NCBI RefSeq assembly: GCF_008123965.1
Contig: NZ_VSTH01000078.1
Coordinates: 1 to 64,000 of the forward strand
Origin: Bradyrhizobium hipponense
Lineage (GTDB): Bacteria > Pseudomonadota > Alphaproteobacteria > Rhizobiales > Xanthobacteraceae
Reading direction: 5' to 3'
DNA: 64,000 bases
The translations under genes were made by a program, and so were the position numbers. The notes beneath the pieces are model-generated. The model saw only the letters and a list, made by a program, of their open reading frames with translations, searched no databases and was not told the DNA's origin. This document shows, in pieces, positions 19,001-26,199 of the stretch (within the stretch, counting starts at the first letter, position 1; every line of letters starts with the position of its first letter).

Positions 19001-19062
19001 CGCACGAACCGCGCCAGCATGCGCAGCGGCAGGTGGGAGATCCTGTCGGCAAGCGAGCTCAT
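13018..19062 (-). CDS. Nonribosomal peptide synthetase C-A(degenerate)-PCP-C-A-PCP
   Basis: A protein of 2014 residues. The start ATG at 19062 overlaps the preceding stop by 4 bases (ATGA). Condensation domain 1 covers about 40-470 with HHIVSDG near 175. Residues about 488-815 align with an adenylation domain but lack the ATP loop (YTSGSTG) and YGPTE, and are far too short. Carrier 1 has its Ser near 854 (RGGNSVTS). Condensation domain 2 (about 935-1390) has HHIAFDG near 1065. Adenylation domain 2 (about 1404-1895) has YTSGSTGRPKG, YGPTE, RGYRIEPGE and SGKLDRE. Carrier 2 has its Ser near 1947 (LGGHSLMATR). The hand-read code of A2 is D-V-Q-F-I-A-Q-V-V, closest to published proline codes. There is no thioesterase, so release must be in trans or by another enzyme. 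Last gene of the operon. Confidence 0.93.
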   Translation of the reverse strand: MSSLADRISHLPLRMLARFVRWSEMDNSLDQRLETIVPRNPSEPAPLSYAQERLWFLEQLQPGNSAYNLPVVLPYGDPLDGAVLERALNAIVARHEALRTSFVMSGGVPVQRVASHLAVPIEEIDLRGEADAEAASYRLLAEEMARPFDLQRGPLVRARLIRRRPGDALFVVNMHHIVSDGWSLGVFMRELQALYAAFLQNRPSPLEELRIQYADFAVWQREWLQGDMLAQHLGYWRDQLAGRPPLLDLPCDRPRPVMESYRGAVQMFTVGPRVTEKLRELARERQATLFMVLLAVFKALLARLSGLHDIVVGSPIANRNRAELEALIGFFVNMLALRTQVSDELSVAELIDRVREVTLGAYEHQDLPFEKLVAELHPRRSLSHSPIYQVAFVLQNTPDAGSADAAVEIAEPAWDRDPPHSVGTSKFDLTLSLAERGRILVGSCEYRTDLFGHRTIGRLLRRYLRMLEAAAADATTPLWQLPLLLPEETQPTRRAASAIEPRLIEAMAPFGGDRTALALAARAAATAMKLERRSLLAVLDDGDVSLRRLGQTAALAASADVALVDAARLATMRSSRVPSHVLVRPERLAKLTTEDVPQEAILVIVGLPCFAAALERWKERRIIGLWGTGPLPCCATLSFEAPEAVIGEALAGCAIEVLDARMRRQAVDVWGTIHVGGAMAGQPSAALGEALVSDPFAPGGWLYRTGLTGRRRADGRIELIGAEERLVALQGMRGDPQRLETLLRQHPALQEATVWVQDQGEERWLAASVVPQAGRRIGEEELLAYASERLPAGLVPRRIQVSDKLPLAFALAEPEEADKPSNAVEAVIARIWAEVLKRPQLDVNANFFDRGGNSVTSVQVISRIRETFHIDLQLHRLFEAPTIAELAKAVQAAGAGISETDDASADSAGAGEPEPLHFGRIRRAPPGPRRSRAPLSYAQERLWFLDQFQPASTVYNMLVMVPLGTLVDAKLIRRTLTEITRRHEILRTTFPSVAGLGQQIIGPVQTVALPVVDVTHLPVNEREAEAERLVIEDLQKPFDLARRPPLRARLIRAGEAGSYLSIIIHHIAFDGWSFGILTREFWAIYNAFREGGNSPLDELPVQYADFARWQRRWLSGSLLESHMSYWRRQLDNVPELLNLPTDHPRPAIETHRGGSRWFSLPQPLGDSLRALARQANTTLFCVLLAAFNVLLMRLSGQEDIVVGSPIANRTQVETEALVGFFANTMVLRNNLSGNPTFSELVTSGHRVLMEAAEHQDVPFEKIVQELHPARGLNHNPLFQVMLVLQNMPGTEESLRDYAEAWQRMEPTQPDLTTTPSVGTSKFDLTLTLIETGVGLTGGIEYSAELFEPKTIDRMIQQLRALLEHAAADPHCRIWQLQILTAAEQASLAAASRGSATANSPYATVVEWVAAQARSTPEQPAIITADRVIDYAELNHSANRLARHLAHLGVARDDHVAISMPRSPEMLIAVLAVLKAGAAYVPIDPSYPAARRAFMLSDSRASLLIRQAGASDPAGATPVFELAAGDAARLEESRRDLRIRPSPESKAYIIYTSGSTGRPKGVIMPHRAMANLIQWQNANTGCLAGTRTLQSSSLSFDVSFQEIFSTWTSGGALVLVDDAVRADPNQLLDRLRAHQVQRLFLPYVALQQLAEASRMGHGALPPLREIITAGEQLRITLAIVQLFERLGDCALRNQYGPTETHVVTEHVLAGPPRSWPPLPPIGAPIANVAVHVLDRFRQVVPIGVMGELYASGACVASGYLDRDEQTAERFLPDPWSGHEDAKMYRTGDLARRLADGSIEFHGRNDHQIKIRGYRIEPGEIELVLTDIDNVVEAAVVVVGGSADTKRLVAFIVTDPPMSETGRIRDRLVARLPEHMIPATIICIDRLPLTPSGKLDREALMRAPMAGNREDDDREAAATPLEQMLAAYWSELLGLEQVGVDDDFFRLGGHSLMATRIIARVYSELGLRVPVRSLFSAPTVRQFASTIVEQIAERIKAAQSEVLMTKLEESLLRHAS

Positions 19063-19946
19063 TGCCCTACCCTTTCGGCCCGCGCCAGGAAGCCGCGCAC
19101 GACGGCCTCGTAGAGCTCGGGCTCCTCGAGGTGCTGGACATGCGCGCTGTCCTCGAACACGACGAACTCCGATCCCGGTGTCTGTTGATGATAGGCGGCG
19201 GTCGCCTCGGGCGTGATCTCGTCGTGTCGGCCGCAGAGATAGAGCACCGGTCGGTTCAGATCGCGCAAGCCGTCCTCGCGCTCGTAATCGGCGAGATTTC
19301 CGACCGGCGTGAACTCCGCAGGCCCCCACATGGTGTGATATACCGGCCAGGCCCAATTCTCCTGAGAGCGCATCAGAGGCTCGGGCCAATCCGGCTTGCG
19401 GCAGACATGCCGGCGATAGAACACCATGGCGGCAGCCCCGTAGGCGCCGGAGTCGGTGTTTCCCGCCGCTTCGCAGGAATCGAGCACGCGCTGCACGGAC
19501 GGCGGCAACGCAGCGCGCAGCCGCTGCATGTCGCTGCGTACGCGCCGCATACTCAAACATGGCGAATCCAGAATGAGGCTGGCGACGTTCTCCGGATGGG
19601 CGAAAGCGTAGTCGACCGCCAGCATCGCGCCCCAGGAATGACCGAGCAGATGCACCGGCTTGCGCCCGACCGTCTCCACCACCGCATCAAGCTCGGCGAC
19701 GAAGCGATCGATGGTCCAGAGCGACGTGTCGGCCGGACGGTCCGACCGTCCGCAGCCGAGCTGGTCATAGAACACGATCTCCCTCTCGTCGCCGAGCGCA
19801 ACCAGCGGTTCCAGATAATCGTGCGGAGAGCCCGGACCACCGTGCAGCGTGATGAGAGGCGCCTTCGCGCTCCCGCCGCAGCGGCGCATCCACACGCGTC
19901 CGCCGGGTGCACTCACGTAGGCGTCTGCGAATCTCGGTTGCGTCAC
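19059..19946 (-). CDS. Proline-iminopeptidase-like alpha/beta hydrolase in NRPS operon
   Basis: A protein of 295 residues of the prolyl aminopeptidase (S33) family. It shows HGGPG at 35-39 (oxyanion), DQLGCGRSD at 61-69 and the nucleophile elbow GHSWG at 102-106 with Ser104. GRHDEITP and SAHVQHLEEP near the C-terminus hold the probable Asp and His. The GTG start at 19946 overlaps the thioesterase stop as GTGA, and its stop overlaps the next NRPS start as ATGA, so it is translationally coupled on both sides. In such operons this family can trim or release peptides rather than act in general catabolism. The final synthetase lacks a thioesterase and its last module reads as proline-like, so a release or processing role is plausible but unproven. 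Confidence 0.85.
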   Translation of the reverse strand: MTQPRFADAYVSAPGGRVWMRRCGGSAKAPLITLHGGPGSPHDYLEPLVALGDEREIVFYDQLGCGRSDRPADTSLWTIDRFVAELDAVVETVGRKPVHLLGHSWGAMLAVDYAFAHPENVASLILDSPCLSMRRVRSDMQRLRAALPPSVQRVLDSCEAAGNTDSGAYGAAAMVFYRRHVCRKPDWPEPLMRSQENWAWPVYHTMWGPAEFTPVGNLADYEREDGLRDLNRPVLYLCGRHDEITPEATAAYHQQTPGSEFVVFEDSAHVQHLEEPELYEAVVRGFLARAERVGQ

Positions 19947-20692
19947 GCGCACCCCGTCGCAATGGCGCGCACCAGCTCGTCGCGCGCAGTATCGATCAGA
20001 TAGTGTCCGCCGTTCAGCATCAGAGTGTCGAAGGCTCCGGTCGTATGGTCGCGCCAGCCGGCCAGCTCGTCCGACGAGACGATGGTGTCGTTGCGGCCGC
20101 CGAACACGGTCAGCGGGCAATCGAGCGGACGCGAGCCACAGTACAGGTAGGTCTCGGCCAGCTCGAAATCCGCCCGCAGCACCGGTGACAACACCGACCG
20201 CATCTCTGGATGCGCGGTGACGATCGCCGGCGTGCCGCCGAGGCGCTCGATCTCGGCCCAAAGCTCGTCTCCGGGCAGGGCGTGGATGGGCAGGTCGCGA
20301 TCGGGAAGATGCGGGGCGCGACAGCAGGAAGCGAAGAAGTGCGCCGGCTGGAGATCCAGCGTACGCCGCAGCCGCTGCGCCAATTCAAACCCGACCAGCG
20401 AGCCGGTGCAGGTTCCGAAGATCGCAAACGGCAGATCCAGATAGGGGCGGATCGCCTGCTCGATCGCCTGAACCGCGAGGCTCATCCGGGTGAAAGGCCG
20501 TTCCGCCGCGCGCTGCTGCCGACCCGGCAGCTGCACGGCGCATACGTCGATATTGTCGGGAAACAGATTGGCCCATTCCTGGAACGCCGATGCATTGCCG
20601 CCCGCCGCCGGCAGGCAGAACAGCCGCAGCCGCGCCAGCGAATTCGGACGAAACGTCGTGATCCAGCGATCGGCAGCGGCCGTCATGGTCAT
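19943..20692 (-). CDS. Type II thioesterase (GrsT-like) with Cys nucleophile
   Basis: A protein of 249 residues of the external thioesterase family that clears mis-primed or stalled carrier proteins. It has the LPAAGGNASAF start region, GTCTGS at 93-98, a D202 region (GGRNDTIVSS) and His230 (NGGHYLI). In most relatives the elbow is GHSMG; here it is G-T-C-T-G, so Cys95 replaces the usual Ser. Triads with Cys are known in some thioesterases, so activity may be kept but altered. The start ATG 20692 overlaps the upstream NRPS stop (ATGA) and its end overlaps the iminopeptidase start. Together with that hydrolase it is a candidate for chain release, because no thioesterase is fused to the last module. 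Confidence 0.9.
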   Translation of the reverse strand: MTMTAAADRWITTFRPNSLARLRLFCLPAAGGNASAFQEWANLFPDNIDVCAVQLPGRQQRAAERPFTRMSLAVQAIEQAIRPYLDLPFAIFGTCTGSLVGFELAQRLRRTLDLQPAHFFASCCRAPHLPDRDLPIHALPGDELWAEIERLGGTPAIVTAHPEMRSVLSPVLRADFELAETYLYCGSRPLDCPLTVFGGRNDTIVSSDELAGWRDHTTGAFDTLMLNGGHYLIDTARDELVRAIATGCA

Positions 20693-23600
20693 GGTCGAAC
20701 CTCCACGCGGCGGCGATCGGAGTTGAGGAGGTGGGCAAGAGCGGCGATGCTGGTGCCGCCGGACAAGGCCGACAGCGGCAGATCGCGGCCGAGCTCCTGC
20801 CGGATGCGCGCGACGATGCAGGTTGCGAGCAGCGAATGGCCGCCGACCGCGGCAAACTCGTCATCGCGGCCGATGCCGACATGTCCGAGAACATCGCTCC
20901 AGATTCTGCCAATCTGCCCTTCGATGTCGGTTGTCGGCTCCTCCAGTACGGCCTCGTCCCAGGCCGCATGCGGATCGCGCAGGAACGCATCGATCGCCTT
21001 GCGATAGCATCCGCCGAGGCGCGCGATCTGTGCGGCGGAAAAGCGCTCCGCATCATACTGGAAGCTGAGCCGCACCTCGCTTTGGCCCGGCTTTACCTCG
21101 AAATCGACGGCGAGCGGAAAATCAATGTCGGCCGGCACCGTGCGGCTCTCCGAGATGGTGACCGGCGCATCGTCGGTCTGTCCCGGCAGCAGATGGAATT
21201 GCGAGAAGTTGAAGAAGGAATCGATCAGCGGCGATCCCCCGTGCATGCGCTGGATGTCCGCGAAAGGCAGCCGCCGGTGCGGCACCAGCTCGGATTCCAG
21301 TGCGAAGGCCCGCCGGGCCAGCTCGAGCCACGAGCCGCCGTTCAATGACATGCGGAACGGCACCGTGTTGATGAACAGGCCGATGATGCGGTCGCCCTCG
21401 GCTTCTTCCGGCCGGCCGTTGACGACGAGGCCCGTCACCACATCGCGACTGCCGCAGGCGAGAGCGATGACGCGCACGTGAATAGCCAGCGTGATGCTCT
21501 TGAGCGGAACGCCTATGCGCCTGGACAGCTCAGACAGCGCCGAGCTCGTTTCGTCGGCCAATTCGACCTCGTGCCCTTCGACCCTTCCCCGCTGGGACAG
21601 GGCGCCGTTGCGGCGGGGCAGGTGCGCGCGCGGCGCATCGGCAAGCTTGCTGCTCCAGAACTGGCGGACATCGTCCGAAGCCTGCGCCTCGCGCTCGATC
21701 TCCACGAACCGCCGATAGGTGAGACGCGGCGGATCGAGCGACAGCGTCGCGCCGAGACCGAGCCGTCTCGCGTAGCGCTGACAGATTTCGGCAAGCAGGA
21801 GATGCAGGCTCCAGCCGTCGAGAATTCCGTGATACTCGGCAACCATCAACTGAAACCGGAACGGATCGATGCGATAGGCGCCGAAGCGCACCAGCGGGGC
21901 CTTGTCCCATTTGAAGGGCCGTTGCAACTCGGCGCGAACGTCGGCATCGATGACGCGATACTGCTCATCAGTCGCCAGGGCCGACAGATCCCTGATCTCC
22001 AGGGCGGCATGCATCTCGCGATGCACGATCTGGAGAGGCTCGCTGAAGCCGGTCAGGTGGAAGGAGGTCCTCAGCACCGGATGGGCCGTGATCAGCTCGT
22101 CGACCGCGCCGCGAAGCATGTCGGGCTCGAGTCGGCACAGCAGGCAATGCGAGGTTGCGTTGTGATAGGTCGATGGCCTGCCGGTCAGCTCGGTGTGATA
22201 GACCATGCCGGCCTGCAGCGCGCTCAATGGATAGGCATCTTCCGCATCCACCGGCATCCGCGCGCGATCTTCGGCGCGAACGAGGCCGAAAGCCGCAGCG
22301 CCGCCGCCCGCTCGCGACGGCTCGCCGGCCGCGTCGATGTCGCGCACCAGTTCGCGGATGGTCTGGCGGGCAAATAGCCGCGAGAGGCCAAAGCGCAGCC
22401 CGCGCTTCTGGGCAAGCGCCTGAACTTGGATGCTGCGGATCGAATCTCCGCCGAGCTGGAAGAAATTGTCCTCGACGCCGATTTCATCGAGACCGAGCAC
22501 CTCTTTCCATATCTCCACCATCGCTTCTTCACGCACGTTCTCGGGACCGGCGAGGGTGCCCTGCAGATGCAGCCGGCGCGCGCCGGGCTCGGGCAGGGCC
22601 GCGAGGTCCACCTTGCCGTTGCGTGTCAGCGGGAACTTCGCAAGCACGACGAATGCCGCGGGCAGCATGTAGTCGGGCAGGCGCTCGGCGAGGAAGCCGC
22701 GCATCTCGGCCGGCGAGGGCGGGGCGGCCAGCGCGCCCGCAATGTCGTCCTCCGACAGCGATCGCGCGTACTCCGGCCGCCAGGCATAGAGGCTGTAGCG
22801 GTCGGTGCCTTGTAGCAGCGACTCCTGCTCCACGCGTACCTCGAAGCCCCTGTTTTCGAGAAGATCGAGGAGAATGTCGATGCGACCCTGGGTCGGCGTG
22901 CCGGCCTGGTCGTGCACCTCCATGGCGACCTGCTGGATGCGCGGCCAGTCGTCATCATCGATGCCCTGCAGGACGTCGAGCTCGGCGCGCTGGACGTCGA
23001 TCTTCAGGAGGTCGATCCGTTCGATCGCCTCTTCGCGGATGACTTCGGACAGGCGGCGGAGTTGGCAGGTGAGCTCGACGGCGCGGAAGCGCTCCGGCAG
23101 CAACTCGTCGACATGCGCAATCAGCTCGCTCGAGCCCCGTCCGGCGGCTTCCTCGTTGCGCAGATATTGCTTGATGGTCGTGACCTCTCCGGCCGCGTCG
23201 GAATACGCCTTCTGCCCGGACATCATCGAATAGCCGGCGTAGAAGGTGAAATCCTCGCTGAGCTGCCGGCGCGACAAGCCGATCGGAAACAGTTTGGCGC
23301 TCGGCGCATGCCGCGCGAGGTTCGCCGCGAGCCGCTCGAAGATCGGAGCGAGAGGCTCGAACGCATAGAGTCTCGGCCGGCGGCAACGCCGCGCGACGTA
23401 GGCCGAGAACATGCCGATATTGGCGCCGACGTCGAGGACGCAGGCGTCGTGCCGCAGGCGGATGTCGTGCCTGACGTAGATCTCCTTGGTGAAGATCTCG
23501 TCGTAGAGATATTCGGTTTCGTGGCTGTTGAGCTGCGCGAGCGTCGACTTGAAGCTCGCGGCATCGGTCGCGGCGGTGCGGCATCGCGCATAGGCGACCA

Positions 23601-26199
23601 GCCGGCGATCGCCGGGTTCGCCACGCGCCACAACCAGCGCCTCCTCGATCGCGGGATGCTCGCGCATCGCGGCTGCGATCTCTCCCGGCTCGATGCGATA
23701 CCCCCTCACTTTGACCTGGTCGTCGAGCCGGCCGAGAAACGCGATGCGTCCGTCGGCAAGGAAACGAGCGGAATCGCCACTGCGATAGAGCCGCTCGCCG
23801 TCGGTCCCGAAGGGATCGGGAACGAACCGTTCCGCAGTGGCCGCGGAGTTACCGAGATAGCCGCGGGCCACCCCGGCGCCGCCGATGCACAGTTCGCCGG
23901 CAACGCCGACCGGTACGGGGCTGAGATCGGCATCGAGAATGTAGACACGCACGTTTCTGAGCGGCCGGCCGATGCTCGGCGGCACGTCGGCCGTGACGCG
24001 CTCGGCCGAGGCATTCACCGTCGCCTCGGTCGGACCGTAGACGTTGAAGAACGTGGCGCGATGGCGCGCGAGCATGGTCCAGCTCTCGGCGTCGATCGCC
24101 TCGCCGCCGACCAGGACCACCGATGGATAGGCGAAATTCCAATCCGCAAAGCCCGCGCTCATCAGCAGTTTGAGATGCGACGGCGTGCAATCCAGCACGT
24201 CAATCTCGCTCTCGACGATGAAGTTCAGGAGTTCTTCGCCGTCCTGCCGGGCAGTCTCAGGGACGATGCAGAGGCAATGGCCGTTCAGGAGCTGGACGAT
24301 CTGCTTGACCGAAGCATCGAACGACAGCGGGGCATTGACGCTGACGGTGAGGTGGTCACCGCGCCCCGAATAGATGCGCTCCTGAAGCGCCGCGGCCAGA
24401 TTGACCGCCGAGCGGTGCTCGACGACGACGGCCTTCGGCGTTCCGGTCGAGCCCGAGGTGAAGATCACATAGGCCGCGTTCGACGGCCGGACGTCGTCCG
24501 CTGGCGGCAGAGCCAGGGGGGAGCAGACGTCGAGTGACGGGCTCGACAGGTTGATCCTGCTGCAGCTCCGTGCCGGAAGCTCGGGGGATTCATCGTTGAC
24601 GATCACCGCGCTGACCGAGGCCGCGTCCATCAGCGCGGTGATCCGTTGCGGCGGATTGTCCGGATCGAGCGGCACGTAGGCGGCGCCCGCCTTGAGCACG
24701 CCCAGCACGGCCACGATCAGGTCGGCGCCGCGCCTCAAGAGGATGGCGATCCGCGCTTCCGGCCGGATGCCGGCAGCTTGCAAGTGGCGGGCAAGCTGAT
24801 TGCTGCATGCATCGAGCTCCGCAAAGGTCAACTGCCGCTCGGGTGACTTGACCGCCATCTCGTCCGGTCGTTCGCGCGCGATCCGTGCAAACAGGGCGTG
24901 GATGCAGACATCCTCGATCGGTGCCTGCGTGGTATGGCTCCAGTCGTTGAGCAAGAGATCGCATTCGCGTGGTCCTATGGCCGGAACCTGTTGCAGCGGC
25001 GCGGGCGCATGCGCGTTCTCCAGCGTCGCCTGGAGCGCGTCCGCGAGCAAGCCGACCATCATGCCGTCGTGACGGTTCGTGTCGTAGAGAATGTCGAGCC
25101 GCAGCCGCCCGTCCGCCAGGACGCCGCGCAGCAGGAGATCGCATGGCTCGATCTCGCCGCGCATCTCGAGATTGCGAAACGACGTCGTCGGGGCGGCGGG
25201 AAACTCCGGGGCCTCCTGATAGTCGAAGCCAATCTGCGCCGGCTCGGCGCTCGCTGAACGGCCTTCGAAATAGGGCAGGTTTTCGCTCGCCTCGGCCAGG
25301 GAGCGATCGATGCGTTCGGTCAATGCAGAGAGCGTCTCGTCGGCGGACCAGGTGATCCTGATCGGCACCGATGTCGCCATCGGGCCGACGGCATCGGCAA
25401 GCTCGTCGAACATCCGCCCCGGCAGGCGGCAGTCGATGGTGACCTCGCGGCTTGCGGCATAGCGACCGAGGACCAAGGCCCAGGCCGCGAGCACCATCGA
25501 GCGATCGGACACCGGTCCTTCTGTGTGCGCCTCGCCGACGGCTCCGGCGGCAGCGATGCGCGCGAAAGGCAGAAGGAGGCGCTGGTCGATCTGATCGCGC
25601 CAGAAATTCCGGCGTGCGGCGTTGTCCTGGTCCTCGCGGACCTCATGGCACCACTCGGACAGATGCAGGAACTGCACCTCGGCTCGCGGGCCGGGCGCGG
25701 CGCCGTTCGCGCGGGCGGCGACCTCGCGCAGGATGAGCGGGAGGCTCTCGGAATCGGCGACAATCGAGGGGGCGACGAGCTGCAGCACCCGCTCGTGCTC
25801 GCCGGTTCTCGCCAGCGCCGCTGCGAGCAGCGGCCCGTCATGCAGATTGAACGCCGGCTCCTCTGTCCAGAGCTGACGCAGCCTGCTCTCCCGCTCCGTG
25901 GGGTCGCAGGCGCGCCAGTCGTACATCTCGACCACAGGCCGCGTGTCGTCCTGGATGACCTGAAGCGGCGCCTCCATGCCGGGAAGCTGGCGGAACGCGG
26001 CACGCAGGATGTCGTTGCGCCCGACGATGTCGGCGAGGCACTCCGCGAGCCAGTCGGCATCCAGACCGCCATCGATGGTGACGCGGGCGCGGCTCAGCAA
26101 CGCCCCGGTCTTCGACTGACGGCGCCACAGCTCCCACTGCGAGGGCGAAAGTCGAAATCCGCTGATGGTCGCGGCCTCTGGTGTCTGCTGGGCATTCAT
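20689..26199 (-). CDS. Nonribosomal peptide synthetase C*-A(FkbM methyltransferase inserted)-PCP-C-PCP
   Basis: A protein of 1836 residues. The start ATG 26199 overlaps the TauD stop by ATGA. Residues about 15-420 form a condensation-like domain whose HHxxxDG is replaced by APSIVADSES near 140, so it is probably not a peptide-bond former. Adenylation domain: FTSGSTGTPKA near 582, YGPTE near 720, RGYRIEPGE near 834. A SAM methyltransferase of FkbM type follows (DVGANIGMF near 924, LLKIDVQRAELDVL near 1030), then the C-terminal adenylation motif RNGKVDL near 1195. The methyltransferase therefore interrupts the A domain between motifs A8 and A9. Carrier 1 Ser is near 1250 (LGGDS). Condensation 2 carries YHGILDGWS near 1460. 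Carrier 2 (VGGHSLLA, near 1787) follows directly with no A domain. The hand-read code D-A-K-D-L-G-V-V-N is nearest to Glu/Gln codes. Confidence 0.93.
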   Translation of the reverse strand: MNAQQTPEAATISGFRLSPSQWELWRRQSKTGALLSRARVTIDGGLDADWLAECLADIVGRNDILRAAFRQLPGMEAPLQVIQDDTRPVVEMYDWRACDPTERESRLRQLWTEEPAFNLHDGPLLAAALARTGEHERVLQLVAPSIVADSESLPLILREVAARANGAAPGPRAEVQFLHLSEWCHEVREDQDNAARRNFWRDQIDQRLLLPFARIAAAGAVGEAHTEGPVSDRSMVLAAWALVLGRYAASREVTIDCRLPGRMFDELADAVGPMATSVPIRITWSADETLSALTERIDRSLAEASENLPYFEGRSASAEPAQIGFDYQEAPEFPAAPTTSFRNLEMRGEIEPCDLLLRGVLADGRLRLDILYDTNRHDGMMVGLLADALQATLENAHAPAPLQQVPAIGPRECDLLLNDWSHTTQAPIEDVCIHALFARIARERPDEMAVKSPERQLTFAELDACSNQLARHLQAAGIRPEARIAILLRRGADLIVAVLGVLKAGAAYVPLDPDNPPQRITALMDAASVSAVIVNDESPELPARSCSRINLSSPSLDVCSPLALPPADDVRPSNAAYVIFTSGSTGTPKAVVVEHRSAVNLAAALQERIYSGRGDHLTVSVNAPLSFDASVKQIVQLLNGHCLCIVPETARQDGEELLNFIVESEIDVLDCTPSHLKLLMSAGFADWNFAYPSVVLVGGEAIDAESWTMLARHRATFFNVYGPTEATVNASAERVTADVPPSIGRPLRNVRVYILDADLSPVPVGVAGELCIGGAGVARGYLGNSAATAERFVPDPFGTDGERLYRSGDSARFLADGRIAFLGRLDDQVKVRGYRIEPGEIAAAMREHPAIEEALVVARGEPGDRRLVAYARCRTAATDAASFKSTLAQLNSHETEYLYDEIFTKEIYVRHDIRLRHDACVLDVGANIGMFSAYVARRCRRPRLYAFEPLAPIFERLAANLARHAPSAKLFPIGLSRRQLSEDFTFYAGYSMMSGQKAYSDAAGEVTTIKQYLRNEEAAGRGSSELIAHVDELLPERFRAVELTCQLRRLSEVIREEAIERIDLLKIDVQRAELDVLQGIDDDDWPRIQQVAMEVHDQAGTPTQGRIDILLDLLENRGFEVRVEQESLLQGTDRYSLYAWRPEYARSLSEDDIAGALAAPPSPAEMRGFLAERLPDYMLPAAFVVLAKFPLTRNGKVDLAALPEPGARRLHLQGTLAGPENVREEAMVEIWKEVLGLDEIGVEDNFFQLGGDSIRSIQVQALAQKRGLRFGLSRLFARQTIRELVRDIDAAGEPSRAGGGAAAFGLVRAEDRARMPVDAEDAYPLSALQAGMVYHTELTGRPSTYHNATSHCLLCRLEPDMLRGAVDELITAHPVLRTSFHLTGFSEPLQIVHREMHAALEIRDLSALATDEQYRVIDADVRAELQRPFKWDKAPLVRFGAYRIDPFRFQLMVAEYHGILDGWSLHLLLAEICQRYARRLGLGATLSLDPPRLTYRRFVEIEREAQASDDVRQFWSSKLADAPRAHLPRRNGALSQRGRVEGHEVELADETSSALSELSRRIGVPLKSITLAIHVRVIALACGSRDVVTGLVVNGRPEEAEGDRIIGLFINTVPFRMSLNGGSWLELARRAFALESELVPHRRLPFADIQRMHGGSPLIDSFFNFSQFHLLPGQTDDAPVTISESRTVPADIDFPLAVDFEVKPGQSEVRLSFQYDAERFSAAQIARLGGCYRKAIDAFLRDPHAAWDEAVLEEPTTDIEGQIGRIWSDVLGHVGIGRDDEFAAVGGHSLLATCIVARIRQELGRDLPLSALSGGTSIAALAHLLNSDRRRVEVRP

